Below, in pieces: positions 56,115 to 64,000 of a DNA stretch of 64,000 bases. The stretch is from Ferroplasma acidarmanus Fer1. GTDB lineage: Archaea > Thermoplasmatota > Thermoplasmata > Thermoplasmatales > Thermoplasmataceae. Below the pieces are notes generated by a model. The model saw only the letters and a list, made by a program, of their open reading frames with translations, ran no database searches and was not told where the DNA came from. Location: assembly GCF_000152265.2 (NCBI RefSeq), contig NC_021592.1, forward strand, positions 1-64,000, read 5' to 3'. Each line of letters starts with the position of its first letter. Position 1 is the first letter of the stretch. Position numbers and translations under genes: made by a program.

Positions 56115-56393
56115 GTGAAGAAAAAATTGACATTATTAATAGATGAGGATATAATAATAAAAGCTAAATCGATCCTGCTCTTGAAAAATGTAACATTAAG
56201 CGAGTTTGTAGAAACCAAATTAAGATTATTATTATCCGTAGAAGAACATGATAAATCTTTTATAGATATAGGAATTAAATATAATTACACTTCACCTGAT
56301 GAGATAGTTGAGAAAAGAAAAAAGCTGAAAATTGTTGATACACAAAAAATACTTGATGAAACAAGAGATGAAATGGATAAACGTTTATCCTGA
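56115..56393 (+). CDS. Antitoxin of a PIN-domain toxin pair
   Basis: A 92-aa protein starting with GTG (MKKKLTLLIDEDIIIKAK). The N-terminal strand-helix-helix (LIDEDIIIKAKSIL, TLSEFVETKLR) is that of a ribbon-helix-helix/DUF6364-like antitoxin, and the tail is acidic. The partner toxin starts inside it at 56368. The leaderless position relative to a TATA stretch (about 56090-56100) fits. It is intact while its toxin is broken by a stop codon. Confidence 0.75.
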   Translation: MKKKLTLLIDEDIIIKAKSILLLKNVTLSEFVETKLRLLLSVEEHDKSFIDIGIKYNYTSPDEIVEKRKKLKIVDTQKILDETRDEMDKRLS

Positions 56394-56811
56394 TGCAGGT
56401 GACTATGTATAAAGGCACATAAGCAAAGCAATTTCGGAGACTATTAATGCCTTATTTAACGATGCGTACAATAGTAAAATAAAGATCATTACCTCTATCT
56501 TAACAATTGGTGAAATTTCAATAGTTTTTGATAAATCATGGAGAAAGCAAATTATAGATGACCCTATTGAGATGTTTAATAGGTTTTATGATGAAGTAAG
56601 AAATTTAATAAAATTAAATGCTATTGATTTAATAAATATTAACAGTGATATCATGATTCGTTCTAGTAAAATTTGTATGGACTTGCACAAACCGTTAGCA
56701 GCCGTGATACATATAATCTCATCAATGAATATTTCCTCACTTTTTATTACCGCAGATAAGGAACAAAATTCTATAGCGTCTTCTTTAGGTGTAAAAACCA
56801 GATTTATTTGA
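56368..56811 (+). pseudogene. PIN-domain toxin interrupted by one in-frame stop
   Basis: ATG 56368 overlaps the antitoxin gene and opens MKWINVYPDAGDYV, then TAA at 56410-56412, after which the same frame continues without a break (HISKAISETINALFND, KIKIITSILTIGEISIVF, SSLFITADKEQNSIAS) to the stop at 56811. The first Asp (VYPDAGDY), the Glu (LTIGEI) and the late Asp (FITADKEQ) are those of a PIN ribonuclease. A single nonsense codon thus inactivates an otherwise complete VapC-type toxin. Confidence 0.7.
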
Positions 56812-56929
56812 ACCTGTTAATACCTGTTTTGATATTTCTACACTTTACGGTCTCTATTTTTCATATTTTTTGCACTTTCTTTAGCTATATATGTATAATA
56901 ATTAAATTTCAAACCTGTATACTTATGTT

Positions 56930-57340
56930 ATGAACGACCAGTTTAATATGTTCATGCGATCCTCTGACTGGAAATTTACAACCTCTTCACATGCAAGGAG
57001 AAAGAGGGGTCAGGCCTCATTCCACATTGTTTCCCTATACGGGCACAGCAGGCAGGGTTAGGGATTATACATATTCGCAACAAACATTGCCCTATCACCG
57101 AATAAGCTGCTCAAACTGTACAGGAAAAGATGGGGAATAGAGACAGGATACTGGATGATAAGGAAATTCCTTGCAAGAACTACATCCAGAAGACTCAATG
57201 TAAGGCTATTGTATTTCTATCTTGCAATACTACTATATAATATATGGGTTCTCATGAATATTGTATCAAAAATCATAATCATAGCAGATAATCTGAGGAT
57301 ATTCATGGTCTCAATACTTATCAAAATAAAAAATCATTAA
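56930..57340 (+). pseudogene. Transposase C-terminal remnant with amber stop
   Basis: In one frame from ATG 56930 to the stop at 57340 there is a transposase C-terminus: RRKRGQASFHIVSLYGHS, then TAG at 57059-57061, then LYIFATNIALSPNKLL and LYRKRWGIETGYWMIRKF (the Y...R...E block of DDE transposases) and a hydrophobic tail. The N-terminal two thirds, with the first catalytic residues, are missing. It is a different element from the IS at 1375-2424. Confidence 0.75.
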
Positions 57341-57600
57341 GCGGATACCTATTACCTTCCCATTAAAAAGAAAAAACATATCAGCAATGATGAATCATGG
57401 GAGATTCGCTAGCTAGTACATAAAGTACATAAGTATAACGTGTTTTTGCTTCTCCTATACACCTTAATTAATTCAGAGTGATTCTTAACATAGGTTATTT
57501 CTCATACGGCGTTCATTATGGGCATAATCAAGGGTTGGGAATAATATATATTGTGGTTATGCATTGTATTTCCGTTTAAAAATGATTAGCGGGTAATATA

Positions 57601-60600
57601 ATGAAGGATAGTAAAACTCTGAATGTTAGGCTAGAAGAGACAGGCAGTATTATAGTATTGCATGGAAGTTGCCATGTTGAGGAAAAGGGTATCTCATTCT
57701 TTTTATGGTCAGAAACCACAGAAACGAAAATAAAAAATCCTGCTATCCATCCATTTTCAGGCACTTCAAAGGTTGCTGTCAATGCGGTTAAAAAAATATG
57801 GGGCAATAAAATTAATTTTAAGAACGAAACTTTATCCGCTGTTTTTCCAACTTCACTTGATCAGCCACTGGTATCAGGTGAACTATCAGGCATAGTTTCA
57901 AATGAAAACGAAAACGATACATTTTCGTATATGGAATGGCATATTAACGGAATCTCAGTAAATATAACAGATGTTTTCCTGATGCTGCTACAGTTAAATA
58001 ATAACATTATAAACGGAATTATAATAGGAGATGATTTAAAGTTCTGGAAACTCGCCGCCAGTAGTGCATTTAACCTATTAACTCAGCAAAAGTTTATACC
58101 TTCTGCAACAGAAGAAGGGACTACTATAAAATCCAGATGGCTTCCCATTCTGGAAACATATGAAGACCAGAGTTTAATATATGAATTATCAAAAAACATG
58201 CCCGGAGTATGCCTTGCGTTTAATCACATGGAGATTGACAGGGAAACAATGCTAAGGATGTTTATATCAGAGGTTATAGATAGTATTTCCAGAAGATTTG
58301 CCTATAATCCCGGGAAGCCAGTAAAAGGTTCGGTAGGTGATGCCGCCAAATGGGTAAACTCATTATCGCTGGATAATCCATTTGTTACATATGGCCGTAG
58401 CCTGGCAATGCAAAAACTTGTTTCATGGTCAGAGAAGATCAAGAGCACACTAAATTTTCCATTCAGGACATGCATGGATCTTATACCTCCGGAAAATAAT
58501 GGGCAATGGTTTCTTAAATTCTTTTTGCAATCCAAAAAGGATCCGAGCCTGATGGTGCCATATGGCAAAATATGGGATAGAAAAGACTCTGAAACTATTT
58601 CCCTGATTAATAAATATACTGCATTTCCAGAAGAGTTTTTATTGCGTTCAATAGGAATTGCACAGTCAATATTTTCTCCTATCGGAAAAAATATCACCTC
58701 AAAACCGGATGGTGTATATCTCTCGGATGAAGAGGTTTTTGATTTATTAAAGACGTACAGTAGTTCTATGGAGGAAGCTGGATTCGGTATACTGTTTCCA
58801 GAATGGTGGGGAAAGAAAGAGAACAAACTGGGTATTAAAATAAAAGTTAAAGCTGGGGATATTAATAATTCTGTAAAATTGGGAATTAATGCACTGCTGG
58901 ATTACAGCCTGGATATTGTCCTTAACGGTGAACCGGTTTCCAAAAGTGATTTAGAAAAACTCGCCATTATGAAAAGCCACTTAGTGCAGATTGGAAAGAA
59001 ATGGGTAGAGATAGATAATGATCAGTTAAATAAAATATTGAAACTTTTAGACAAAGGCAATAAAAAAATGTCCCTGCCGGAACTTCTAACAATGGAAAAT
59101 AGCAATTCAATTCCGGTGGTTGAAATTTCAGGGGAAGGATGGGTTGGAGATATAATAAGTGGCAACGCAAAAACATTGCCTATAGACGAGCCGGAAAATT
59201 TCATTGGAAATTTAAGGGCATACCAGAAACACGGTGTTGCATGGCTAAAATTTATGACAGGCGCAGGTTTTGGATGCTGCCTTGCTGACGACATGGGTTT
59301 AGGGAAAACTATTGAAATCATTGCATTTTTGCTGGACAGGCTCGAAAATAACGGATCAACATCATTGATACTATGCCCCACATCTGTTATTAGCAACTGG
59401 GAGCACGAAATCCATAAATTCGCACCTTCATTGAATGTATACATACACCATGGAAATTCAAGAAAAAAGGATGATAATTTTATAGACAATATTACAGATT
59501 ATAAAATTGTATTGACATCATATTCGCTGCTCCAGAGGGACATTAAATTTTTGTCACAGGTAAACTGGGATGGAATTATAGCAGACGAAGCCCAGTACAT
59601 TAAAAATTATTCTACAAAGCAGAGCAGGGCTATAAGGTCATTACAGGGCAATTTTAAAATTGCGTTAACTGGAACGCCAATAGAAAACAGGCTTCAGGAT
59701 TTAAGGTCAATATTTGAATTTATAAATCCCGGATATCTTAGCGGAGAAAAAAAATTCAGGGAAACTTTTTCTATTCCTATTGAGAGATATGGCGATGAAA
59801 ATGCAATGAATGCCTTGAATACCCTGGTAAATCCCATGATATTAAGAAGGGTAAAAACAGATAAAAGTATAATACAGGACCTGCCGGATAAGGAAGAGGT
59901 AAAGGTGTATATACCATTGACAGGGGAACAGGCATCATTATATGAAGCAGCTGTGAACACAATGCTTGAATCCGTAAATACGAAAAAAGGTATAGAGAGA
60001 AAAAGCGTAATACTATCCACAATAACGAAATTAAAGCGGCTTTTAGACCATCCTTCACTGGTTTCAGGTGATCTGGACAGAAGGCTCGACAGATCAGAAA
60101 AGCTGGTAAGGCTGAGGGAAATGCTTGAAGAAGCCATTGACAGCAATCAGAAAACACTGGTATTCACACAGTATACCGATGCCGGAAAGATAATAAAGGA
60201 AGAAATGCTTAAAAAACTGGGTGAAGAAGCGCTTTATCTCAATGGGAGCACCCCTATGTCTTTAAGGCAGAATATGGTTGAACGTTTTCAGGATCCTGAT
60301 GGCCCTAAAATTTTTATAATTTCGGTGAAGGCTGGCGGTGCGGGAATTAACCTTACAGCAGCAACAAACGTAATACACTTTGACCGCTGGTGGAATCCAT
60401 CTGTGGAAGACCAGGCAACAGATCGGGCATACCGGATAGGTCAAATGAAAAATGTCCACGTTTACAAGTTTATTTCCACAGGCACGATAGAAGAAAAAAT
60501 TGATGATATAATAGAGGGGAAAAGCATGTTGAGGGAGAAAATTATCGGTGCATCTGATGAATCCTGGATTACAGGATTATCCAGCACAGATCTTAAAAAT

Positions 60601-60648
60601 GTGTTTTCATTGCGCAGGGAAGTTATTGCTTCGGAGGATGATGAATAA
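57601..60648 (+). CDS. SNF2-family helicase/translocase
   Basis: A 1015-aa SWI2/SNF2 ATPase. The first 530 residues are the associated N-terminal region of bacterial/archaeal SNF2 proteins. The motor shows motif I CCLADDMGLGKTIEI (about 560), motif II IIADEAQYIKN, motif III ALTGTPIENRL, motif V GGAGINLTAATNVIHFD and motif VI DQATDRAYRIGQ. It translocates on double-stranded DNA to remodel protein-DNA complexes. Its TAA overlaps the ATG of the SWIM gene. The pair recurs in prokaryotes, so the two proteins likely work together. Confidence 0.95.
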   Translation: MKDSKTLNVRLEETGSIIVLHGSCHVEEKGISFFLWSETTETKIKNPAIHPFSGTSKVAVNAVKKIWGNKINFKNETLSAVFPTSLDQPLVSGELSGIVSNENENDTFSYMEWHINGISVNITDVFLMLLQLNNNIINGIIIGDDLKFWKLAASSAFNLLTQQKFIPSATEEGTTIKSRWLPILETYEDQSLIYELSKNMPGVCLAFNHMEIDRETMLRMFISEVIDSISRRFAYNPGKPVKGSVGDAAKWVNSLSLDNPFVTYGRSLAMQKLVSWSEKIKSTLNFPFRTCMDLIPPENNGQWFLKFFLQSKKDPSLMVPYGKIWDRKDSETISLINKYTAFPEEFLLRSIGIAQSIFSPIGKNITSKPDGVYLSDEEVFDLLKTYSSSMEEAGFGILFPEWWGKKENKLGIKIKVKAGDINNSVKLGINALLDYSLDIVLNGEPVSKSDLEKLAIMKSHLVQIGKKWVEIDNDQLNKILKLLDKGNKKMSLPELLTMENSNSIPVVEISGEGWVGDIISGNAKTLPIDEPENFIGNLRAYQKHGVAWLKFMTGAGFGCCLADDMGLGKTIEIIAFLLDRLENNGSTSLILCPTSVISNWEHEIHKFAPSLNVYIHHGNSRKKDDNFIDNITDYKIVLTSYSLLQRDIKFLSQVNWDGIIADEAQYIKNYSTKQSRAIRSLQGNFKIALTGTPIENRLQDLRSIFEFINPGYLSGEKKFRETFSIPIERYGDENAMNALNTLVNPMILRRVKTDKSIIQDLPDKEEVKVYIPLTGEQASLYEAAVNTMLESVNTKKGIERKSVILSTITKLKRLLDHPSLVSGDLDRRLDRSEKLVRLREMLEEAIDSNQKTLVFTQYTDAGKIIKEEMLKKLGEEALYLNGSTPMSLRQNMVERFQDPDGPKIFIISVKAGGAGINLTAATNVIHFDRWWNPSVEDQATDRAYRIGQMKNVHVYKFISTGTIEEKIDDIIEGKSMLREKIIGASDESWITGLSSTDLKNVFSLRREVIASEDDE

Positions 60649-61490
60649 TGGCAAGAAGAAAATATTATGATGATTATTATAGGACTGCGATAAAAACAAC
60701 CGGTGGCATGAAGGTAAAATCAAAAAAAGGAGATATAGGAACTAAATGGTGGTCAAAAAGGTTTATAGCCATTTTAAATTCTTATGGCTGGGAAACCCGG
60801 CTTCAGAGAGGAAAAAGATATGCAAGGGTAGGTCAGGTTTTAAGCGTTAATATAGATTCGAATGTAGTTAGTGCTGATGTCCAGGGTTCAAGGAAAAAGC
60901 CATATAGAATAAGTATTGAATTTCCGCGACTTGGTGATAGTGCATGGGAAAAAATAGTAAAGCAGATAATATCCACAAAGGGGTTGGTTGCTGGAATGCT
61001 TGCCGGTGAAGTACCATCAGAGCTGGAAAATGCATTTAAACAGGGTGGTGCATCATTGTTCCCTCAAAGTGGAGATGAAATTAACATGAACTGCACTTGC
61101 CCGGATTATGCTATTCCCTGTAAACACATAGCTGCTGTATTTTATATTCTGGCAGACCGGCTTGATGATGATCCATTTTTATTATTCGAATTAAATGGAA
61201 AAAGAAAAGAAGAGCTCATTTCCGCTATTTCAAAGAATAATGACGGGAATATACCGGAAAATAAGGAAAATAATAAGGATACATCAGTTGCTGTGGAAGA
61301 GTTAAATAATTTCTGGAAACCACCTGATTTACATATACCGGTAGAAAATGTTAGAAAGAATACATTATCGCCGTTGAAGAAATACCCATTGCCTATGGAG
61401 TTCAATGACCCGGAAATCCAGTATATGCTTGAATTATATTATAATAGGATTAATGAAAACCTCAAAAAAATTAAAGAGGATTTGGTATAA
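60648..61490 (+). CDS. SWIM zinc-finger protein paired with SNF2 helicase
   Basis: A 280-aa protein with a SWIM zinc finger (MNCTCPDYAIPCKHIAAVFY, C-x-C...C-x-H) around residues 147-166. The N-terminus is basic (ARRKYYDDYYRT, then WWSKRFIAILNSYGWE) and the C-terminus helical. SWIM domains bind DNA or protein. The gene overlaps the SNF2 stop by one base, so the two proteins are made in step. Role: probable DNA-binding partner of the translocase. Confidence 0.9.
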   Translation: MARRKYYDDYYRTAIKTTGGMKVKSKKGDIGTKWWSKRFIAILNSYGWETRLQRGKRYARVGQVLSVNIDSNVVSADVQGSRKKPYRISIEFPRLGDSAWEKIVKQIISTKGLVAGMLAGEVPSELENAFKQGGASLFPQSGDEINMNCTCPDYAIPCKHIAAVFYILADRLDDDPFLLFELNGKRKEELISAISKNNDGNIPENKENNKDTSVAVEELNNFWKPPDLHIPVENVRKNTLSPLKKYPLPMEFNDPEIQYMLELYYNRINENLKKIKEDLV

Positions 61491-61521
61491 TTTTATTATA
61501 ACTATTATATAATTTTTTATC

Positions 61522-61540
61522 TGTTCAGTTATACTGAACA
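61522..61540. terminator. 8-bp palindrome after the SWIM gene
   Basis: TGTTCAGT-TAT-ACTGAACA is a perfect inverted repeat 31 nt after the SWIM stop, preceded by a T6 run (61513-61518). It could end transcription or be an operator; no gene on the right uses it on the + strand. Confidence 0.4.
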
Positions 61541-61735
61541 ATAGTATTCATTGAAAATGAATACCCAGCAATATATAGAGAAAGCTGGACATTTCAATAG
61601 AGGTACTTCCTACCTTTAATTTATTCACATAATTGTGTATCATCTTAACAGAAATAAATATTAAAAGAATCTAAAATTTCCATTAAATTAATAAAAAAAT
61701 TATTTTTAAAGCCTTAAAATATAAAATTTATATGT

Positions 61736-61912
61736 TTAATCCTGTTTTATTGCGGCCTTAACCTTTGAAAACAGTTCAGGTGTTATCTCAGTGATGTTGT
61801 GTGCATTCTTTGCATGTACCTGTATTACAGGTATTAATTCATCCACTGAATCTGCCTTTACGTCAAATCCGCAATCCATTCCTATATCCTTACATTTAAA
61901 TTCGTAAGCCAT
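61736..61912 (-). CDS. DUF1059 small protein
   Basis: A 58-aa protein of the DUF1059 family: YEFKCKDIGMDCGFD with three conserved Cys-containing positions, then HAKNAHN and a helical tail. The family start is MAYEFK at 61912, eight codons inside the open frame (61936). Function unknown; metal binding has been suggested from the Cys/His pattern. Small single-gene unit near the HTH regulator. Confidence 0.88.
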   Translation of the reverse strand: MAYEFKCKDIGMDCGFDVKADSVDELIPVIQVHAKNAHNITEITPELFSKVKAAIKQD

Positions 61913-61969
61913 TTCTATCAATTCAATTATAGACAAATAGGATATAACTTAAGCATATCATATGTGTAC

Positions 61970-62572
61970 CTATATGTTATTAAATATGTATTCTTTTACT
62001 ATCTTGTCAATACCTCTTTTCAGGTCTGATTGGACAGCCTTCTTGCTTATTCCAAGTTCACTGGCCAATCCGTCCAGGTTAATCCCTCTCTGAAATTCAA
62101 AATAACCATTTTTAAATGCAATATACAATACTTCTTTTTGCCTTAAAGTCAGCTCCTCCGGCAGTTTAGTTACACTTTCCACATAATTGTAATTAATTCC
62201 ATCTATTGATTGGTCAAGAGTTTCCAGGGCCTTCTTATTTTTAAGTAAAATTTTATACTGTACTTTTAAATTTTCTAATATCTTAACCGAGGTTATTATT
62301 GAGCCTGATAAGGCAACTGCCCTGCATATTTCGCAGCTATGTGTTTCTAACCAGGTCTTATCTCTCTGGTTTTCATAAATAGTGATTTTGTCATCTTTTA
62401 TGCTTTCGCGGATTTTCTTATAATTTTCAATTCCCATAAGGTGATTTGTACTGCCTGCAGAAGGATTTATCTGGAATATTCTGACCTTTAAATTTAATGG
62501 TGCCAATTTTTTTAATACGTCGCAGGATGGTTTTTCCGCCGTCAGTGTTATTTCTATAAGATGCCCTTTCAT
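61970..62572 (-). CDS. Bacterioopsin-activator-type HTH regulator (HTH_10)
   Basis: A 200-aa archaeal transcription factor. The C-terminal 60 residues are the HTH_10 domain: LTLRQKEVLYIAFKNGYF, then LDGLASELGISKKAVQSDL as the recognition helix region. The N-terminal 140 residues are a sensor-like domain with two Cys (SCEICRAV) that may bind metal or respond to redox. It is alone on its strand segment, 30 nt from the DUF1059 region. Targets unknown. Confidence 0.9.
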   Translation of the reverse strand: MKGHLIEITLTAEKPSCDVLKKLAPLNLKVRIFQINPSAGSTNHLMGIENYKKIRESIKDDKITIYENQRDKTWLETHSCEICRAVALSGSIITSVKILENLKVQYKILLKNKKALETLDQSIDGINYNYVESVTKLPEELTLRQKEVLYIAFKNGYFEFQRGINLDGLASELGISKKAVQSDLKRGIDKIVKEYIFNNI

Positions 62573-62838
62573 GTTGATTATATATAATGTTCATTTATAA
62601 ATAATATCATTTATTATGAAAACATATTAAAACATTTTAATATTCCTGGAAAGTGCTATTCTCCGGGTTGATGGCCACTATACGTATCTATAGGTTGATA
62701 ATTTTAGTATCGTACGTTATTTGATAATCCAGACAGATAATTTGTTAATGCTTATCTGTTTGGATATAGCTAAATAAACGATTTTATTAAATCACCCGTA
62801 TCATTTATTATTTGTTCAGATATATAATAATTTATTTT

Positions 62839-63237
62839 TCATAATAATATTTCAGCTGAACTTTTGTTCATTGCATCATAAATTTTTAGGAAGAAATCAA
62901 TATTATCATGATTATAATTCTCTGAGTTAATGTCGTTGATAACACGTACCAATTCCATAGTTAATTCACTAATTTGAGTTAACCCGAGTGACATCGTCAG
63001 CTCACGTACTGTTCTGTCCAGTAATTCGCCATTTATATTTGAATGAGTGAACTGAGTTGAAGCTGCATTTCTAAGTAAATTTAATAATAATATGCCACTG
63101 TTTAAATATTCTCTGTATTTTGATTGATTTTTATTTTTTATTAATTGCTCAATTGAATAGGCACAATCAAGAGCAACCATAGATAAATTGAAACTATCAG
63201 AATTTATTTTTGTTAAGTACCACTTATTTTTCTGCAT
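62839..63237 (-). CDS. 132-aa hypothetical helical protein
   Basis: A small soluble, all-helical protein. The frame opens at 63279, but ATG 63237 (MQKNKWYLTKINSD) is preferred because a TATA-like stretch (about 63262-63272) lies about 30 nt upstream. It has no motif that I recognise; HEPN-like bundles have a similar look but no R-x4-6-H motif is evident. Function unknown. Confidence 0.6.
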   Translation of the reverse strand: MQKNKWYLTKINSDSFNLSMVALDCAYSIEQLIKNKNQSKYREYLNSGILLLNLLRNAASTQFTHSNINGELLDRTVRELTMSLGLTQISELTMELVRVINDINSENYNHDNIDFFLKIYDAMNKSSAEILL

Positions 63238-63503
63238 TATAAATGCACATTTTTGTAAAATATATAAATACTTAGGCAAAATTTTTGATTGCGTATATTA
63301 GAGCCATGGAAGCTCCCTCCATCAGGTGAATAATGTTTTACCGTAACGGTTTTATTAGCTACCATTGCTTTATGCATAATTACATGTTTGATAAGACTAC
63401 GAAATTGTATGGAGCAGTCTTTAAATTTCTGTGCAGTTGTAATGAACAATAGTTTTCATTAGCAATGAATAGACTTAAATATATACCATGCAATATATAA
63501 GGA

Positions 63504-64000
63504 ATGATTCTAAAGGAAACATTAAAGAGAGTAGTAAATGCACAGAGGGATGATCTGAAAGCCTTTGAATATGGAACTACCAGAGAGAAACTAGAAGATA
63601 TCAATCTAGATATGCCATACGCAATAATATTATCCGGCATACGCAGATGCGGTAAAAGTACATTATTGCACCAGTATATCAGCAATATTGATAATTATTA
63701 TTACTTAAATTTTGAAGATGCCCGGCTTAATGATTTTGATAGCAACGATTTTGAAAAACTTGATGATGTCTTTAAAGAACTGTTTAAAGAATGTAATTAT
63801 TATATGTTTGATGAGATTCAAAACATTGATAAATGGGAAGTTTTTGTTAGGCAACAATTGGACATAGACAAAAGGTTTCTCATTACAGGCTCAAATGCAT
63901 CACTATTAAGTAAAGAGCTGGGAACAAAACTTACAGGCAGGCATATCAATATTGAACTTTTTCCATTCTCGTTTAAAGAGTTTTTATCCCTGGAAAATTT
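63504..64000 (+). CDS. AAA ATPase (DUF4143-type), cut by the window edge
   Basis: The N-terminal 165 residues of an archaeal ATPase. P-loop IILSGIRRCGKSTLLHQY (about residue 45), Walker B YYMFDEIQNIDKW and sensor LITGSNASLLSKEL, followed by LTGRHINIELFPFSFKEF, which is typical of AAA_14/DUF4143 proteins. The ATG at 63504 lies at leaderless distance from TAAATATATA (63477-63486). The rest of the gene is outside the window. Confidence 0.85.
   Translation, partial: MILKETLKRVVNAQRDDLKAFEYGTTREKLEDINLDMPYAIILSGIRRCGKSTLLHQYISNIDNYYYLNFEDARLNDFDSNDFEKLDDVFKELFKECNYYMFDEIQNIDKWEVFVRQQLDIDKRFLITGSNASLLSKELGTKLTGRHINIELFPFSFKEFLSLEN

Noticed and set aside
57001-57012. Third copy of the 29-nt repeat (AGGGGTCAGG)
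   Set aside because: Only 7 bases (GGGGTCA) agree and they encode the conserved KRGQ block of the transposase.

Overview
The window looks like a piece of a low-GC archaeal chromosome, most likely from the Thermoplasmatales (Ferroplasma/Acidiplasma-like). The reasons are: an archaeal type I-B (Tneap-like) cas set, TATA boxes placed for leaderless transcripts, oligo-T terminators, a bacterioopsin-activator-type HTH regulator, DUF1059, DUF234-type archaeal ATPases and a MIG-like thymine glycosylase. The genus is an inference. No rRNA or tRNA gene was seen.

Region 1 (1-10.9 kb) is CRISPR-Cas. A CRISPR array with 14 identical 30-nt repeats runs off the left edge and is read leftward from an AT-rich leader. 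An IS4-type transposase gene lies between leader and cas2. The operon cas6-cas8-cas7-cas5-cas3-cas4-cas1-cas2 is also read leftward. A two-repeat mini-array with a different repeat sits upstream of cas6.

Region 2 (10.9-20.1 kb, + strand) is a probable defence cassette: a UvrD helicase fused to a Cas4/AddB-like Fe-S nuclease; then an overlapping unit of SF2 helicase, 67-aa protein, DndD/SMC-like ATPase and 142-aa protein. No sulfur-modification gene is present. Small proteins and a 510-aa helical-repeat protein of unknown role follow.

Region 3 (20.4-39.2 kb, mostly - strand) is a DISARM-like class 2 island: cytosine-C5 methyltransferase, MIG-like T:G mismatch glycosylase, DrmA helicase, DrmB (DUF1998) and a 1008-aa DrmE-like degenerate helicase. 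A second UvrD-nuclease and an unknown 302-aa protein follow, and a PD-(D/E)XK protein is divergently transcribed. No DrmC (PLD nuclease) is seen. The methylase plausibly marks self DNA, DrmA/DrmB act on foreign DNA, and the glycosylase repairs T:G mismatches formed when 5-methylcytosine deaminates in a hot host. The methylase has no usual start codon in frame with its first motif.

Region 4 (39.4-47.6 kb) holds a NYN-domain protein in tandem with a sugar-nucleotide-dehydrogenase-like protein, a glycosyltransferase/kinase-like fusion and a methyltransferase/glycosyltransferase fusion. An unknown gene and an EVE-domain remnant follow.

Region 5 (47.6-64 kb) begins with core-like genes (class V aminotransferase, APC permease). 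It then enters a stretch of decay (51.4-57.3 kb) with truncated DUF234 ATPases, toxin-antitoxin remnants, a transposase relic and a 29-nt direct repeat lying exactly at two gene breakpoints. It ends with a SNF2 helicase plus SWIM protein pair, DUF1059, an HTH regulator, an unknown gene and an AAA ATPase cut by the right edge.
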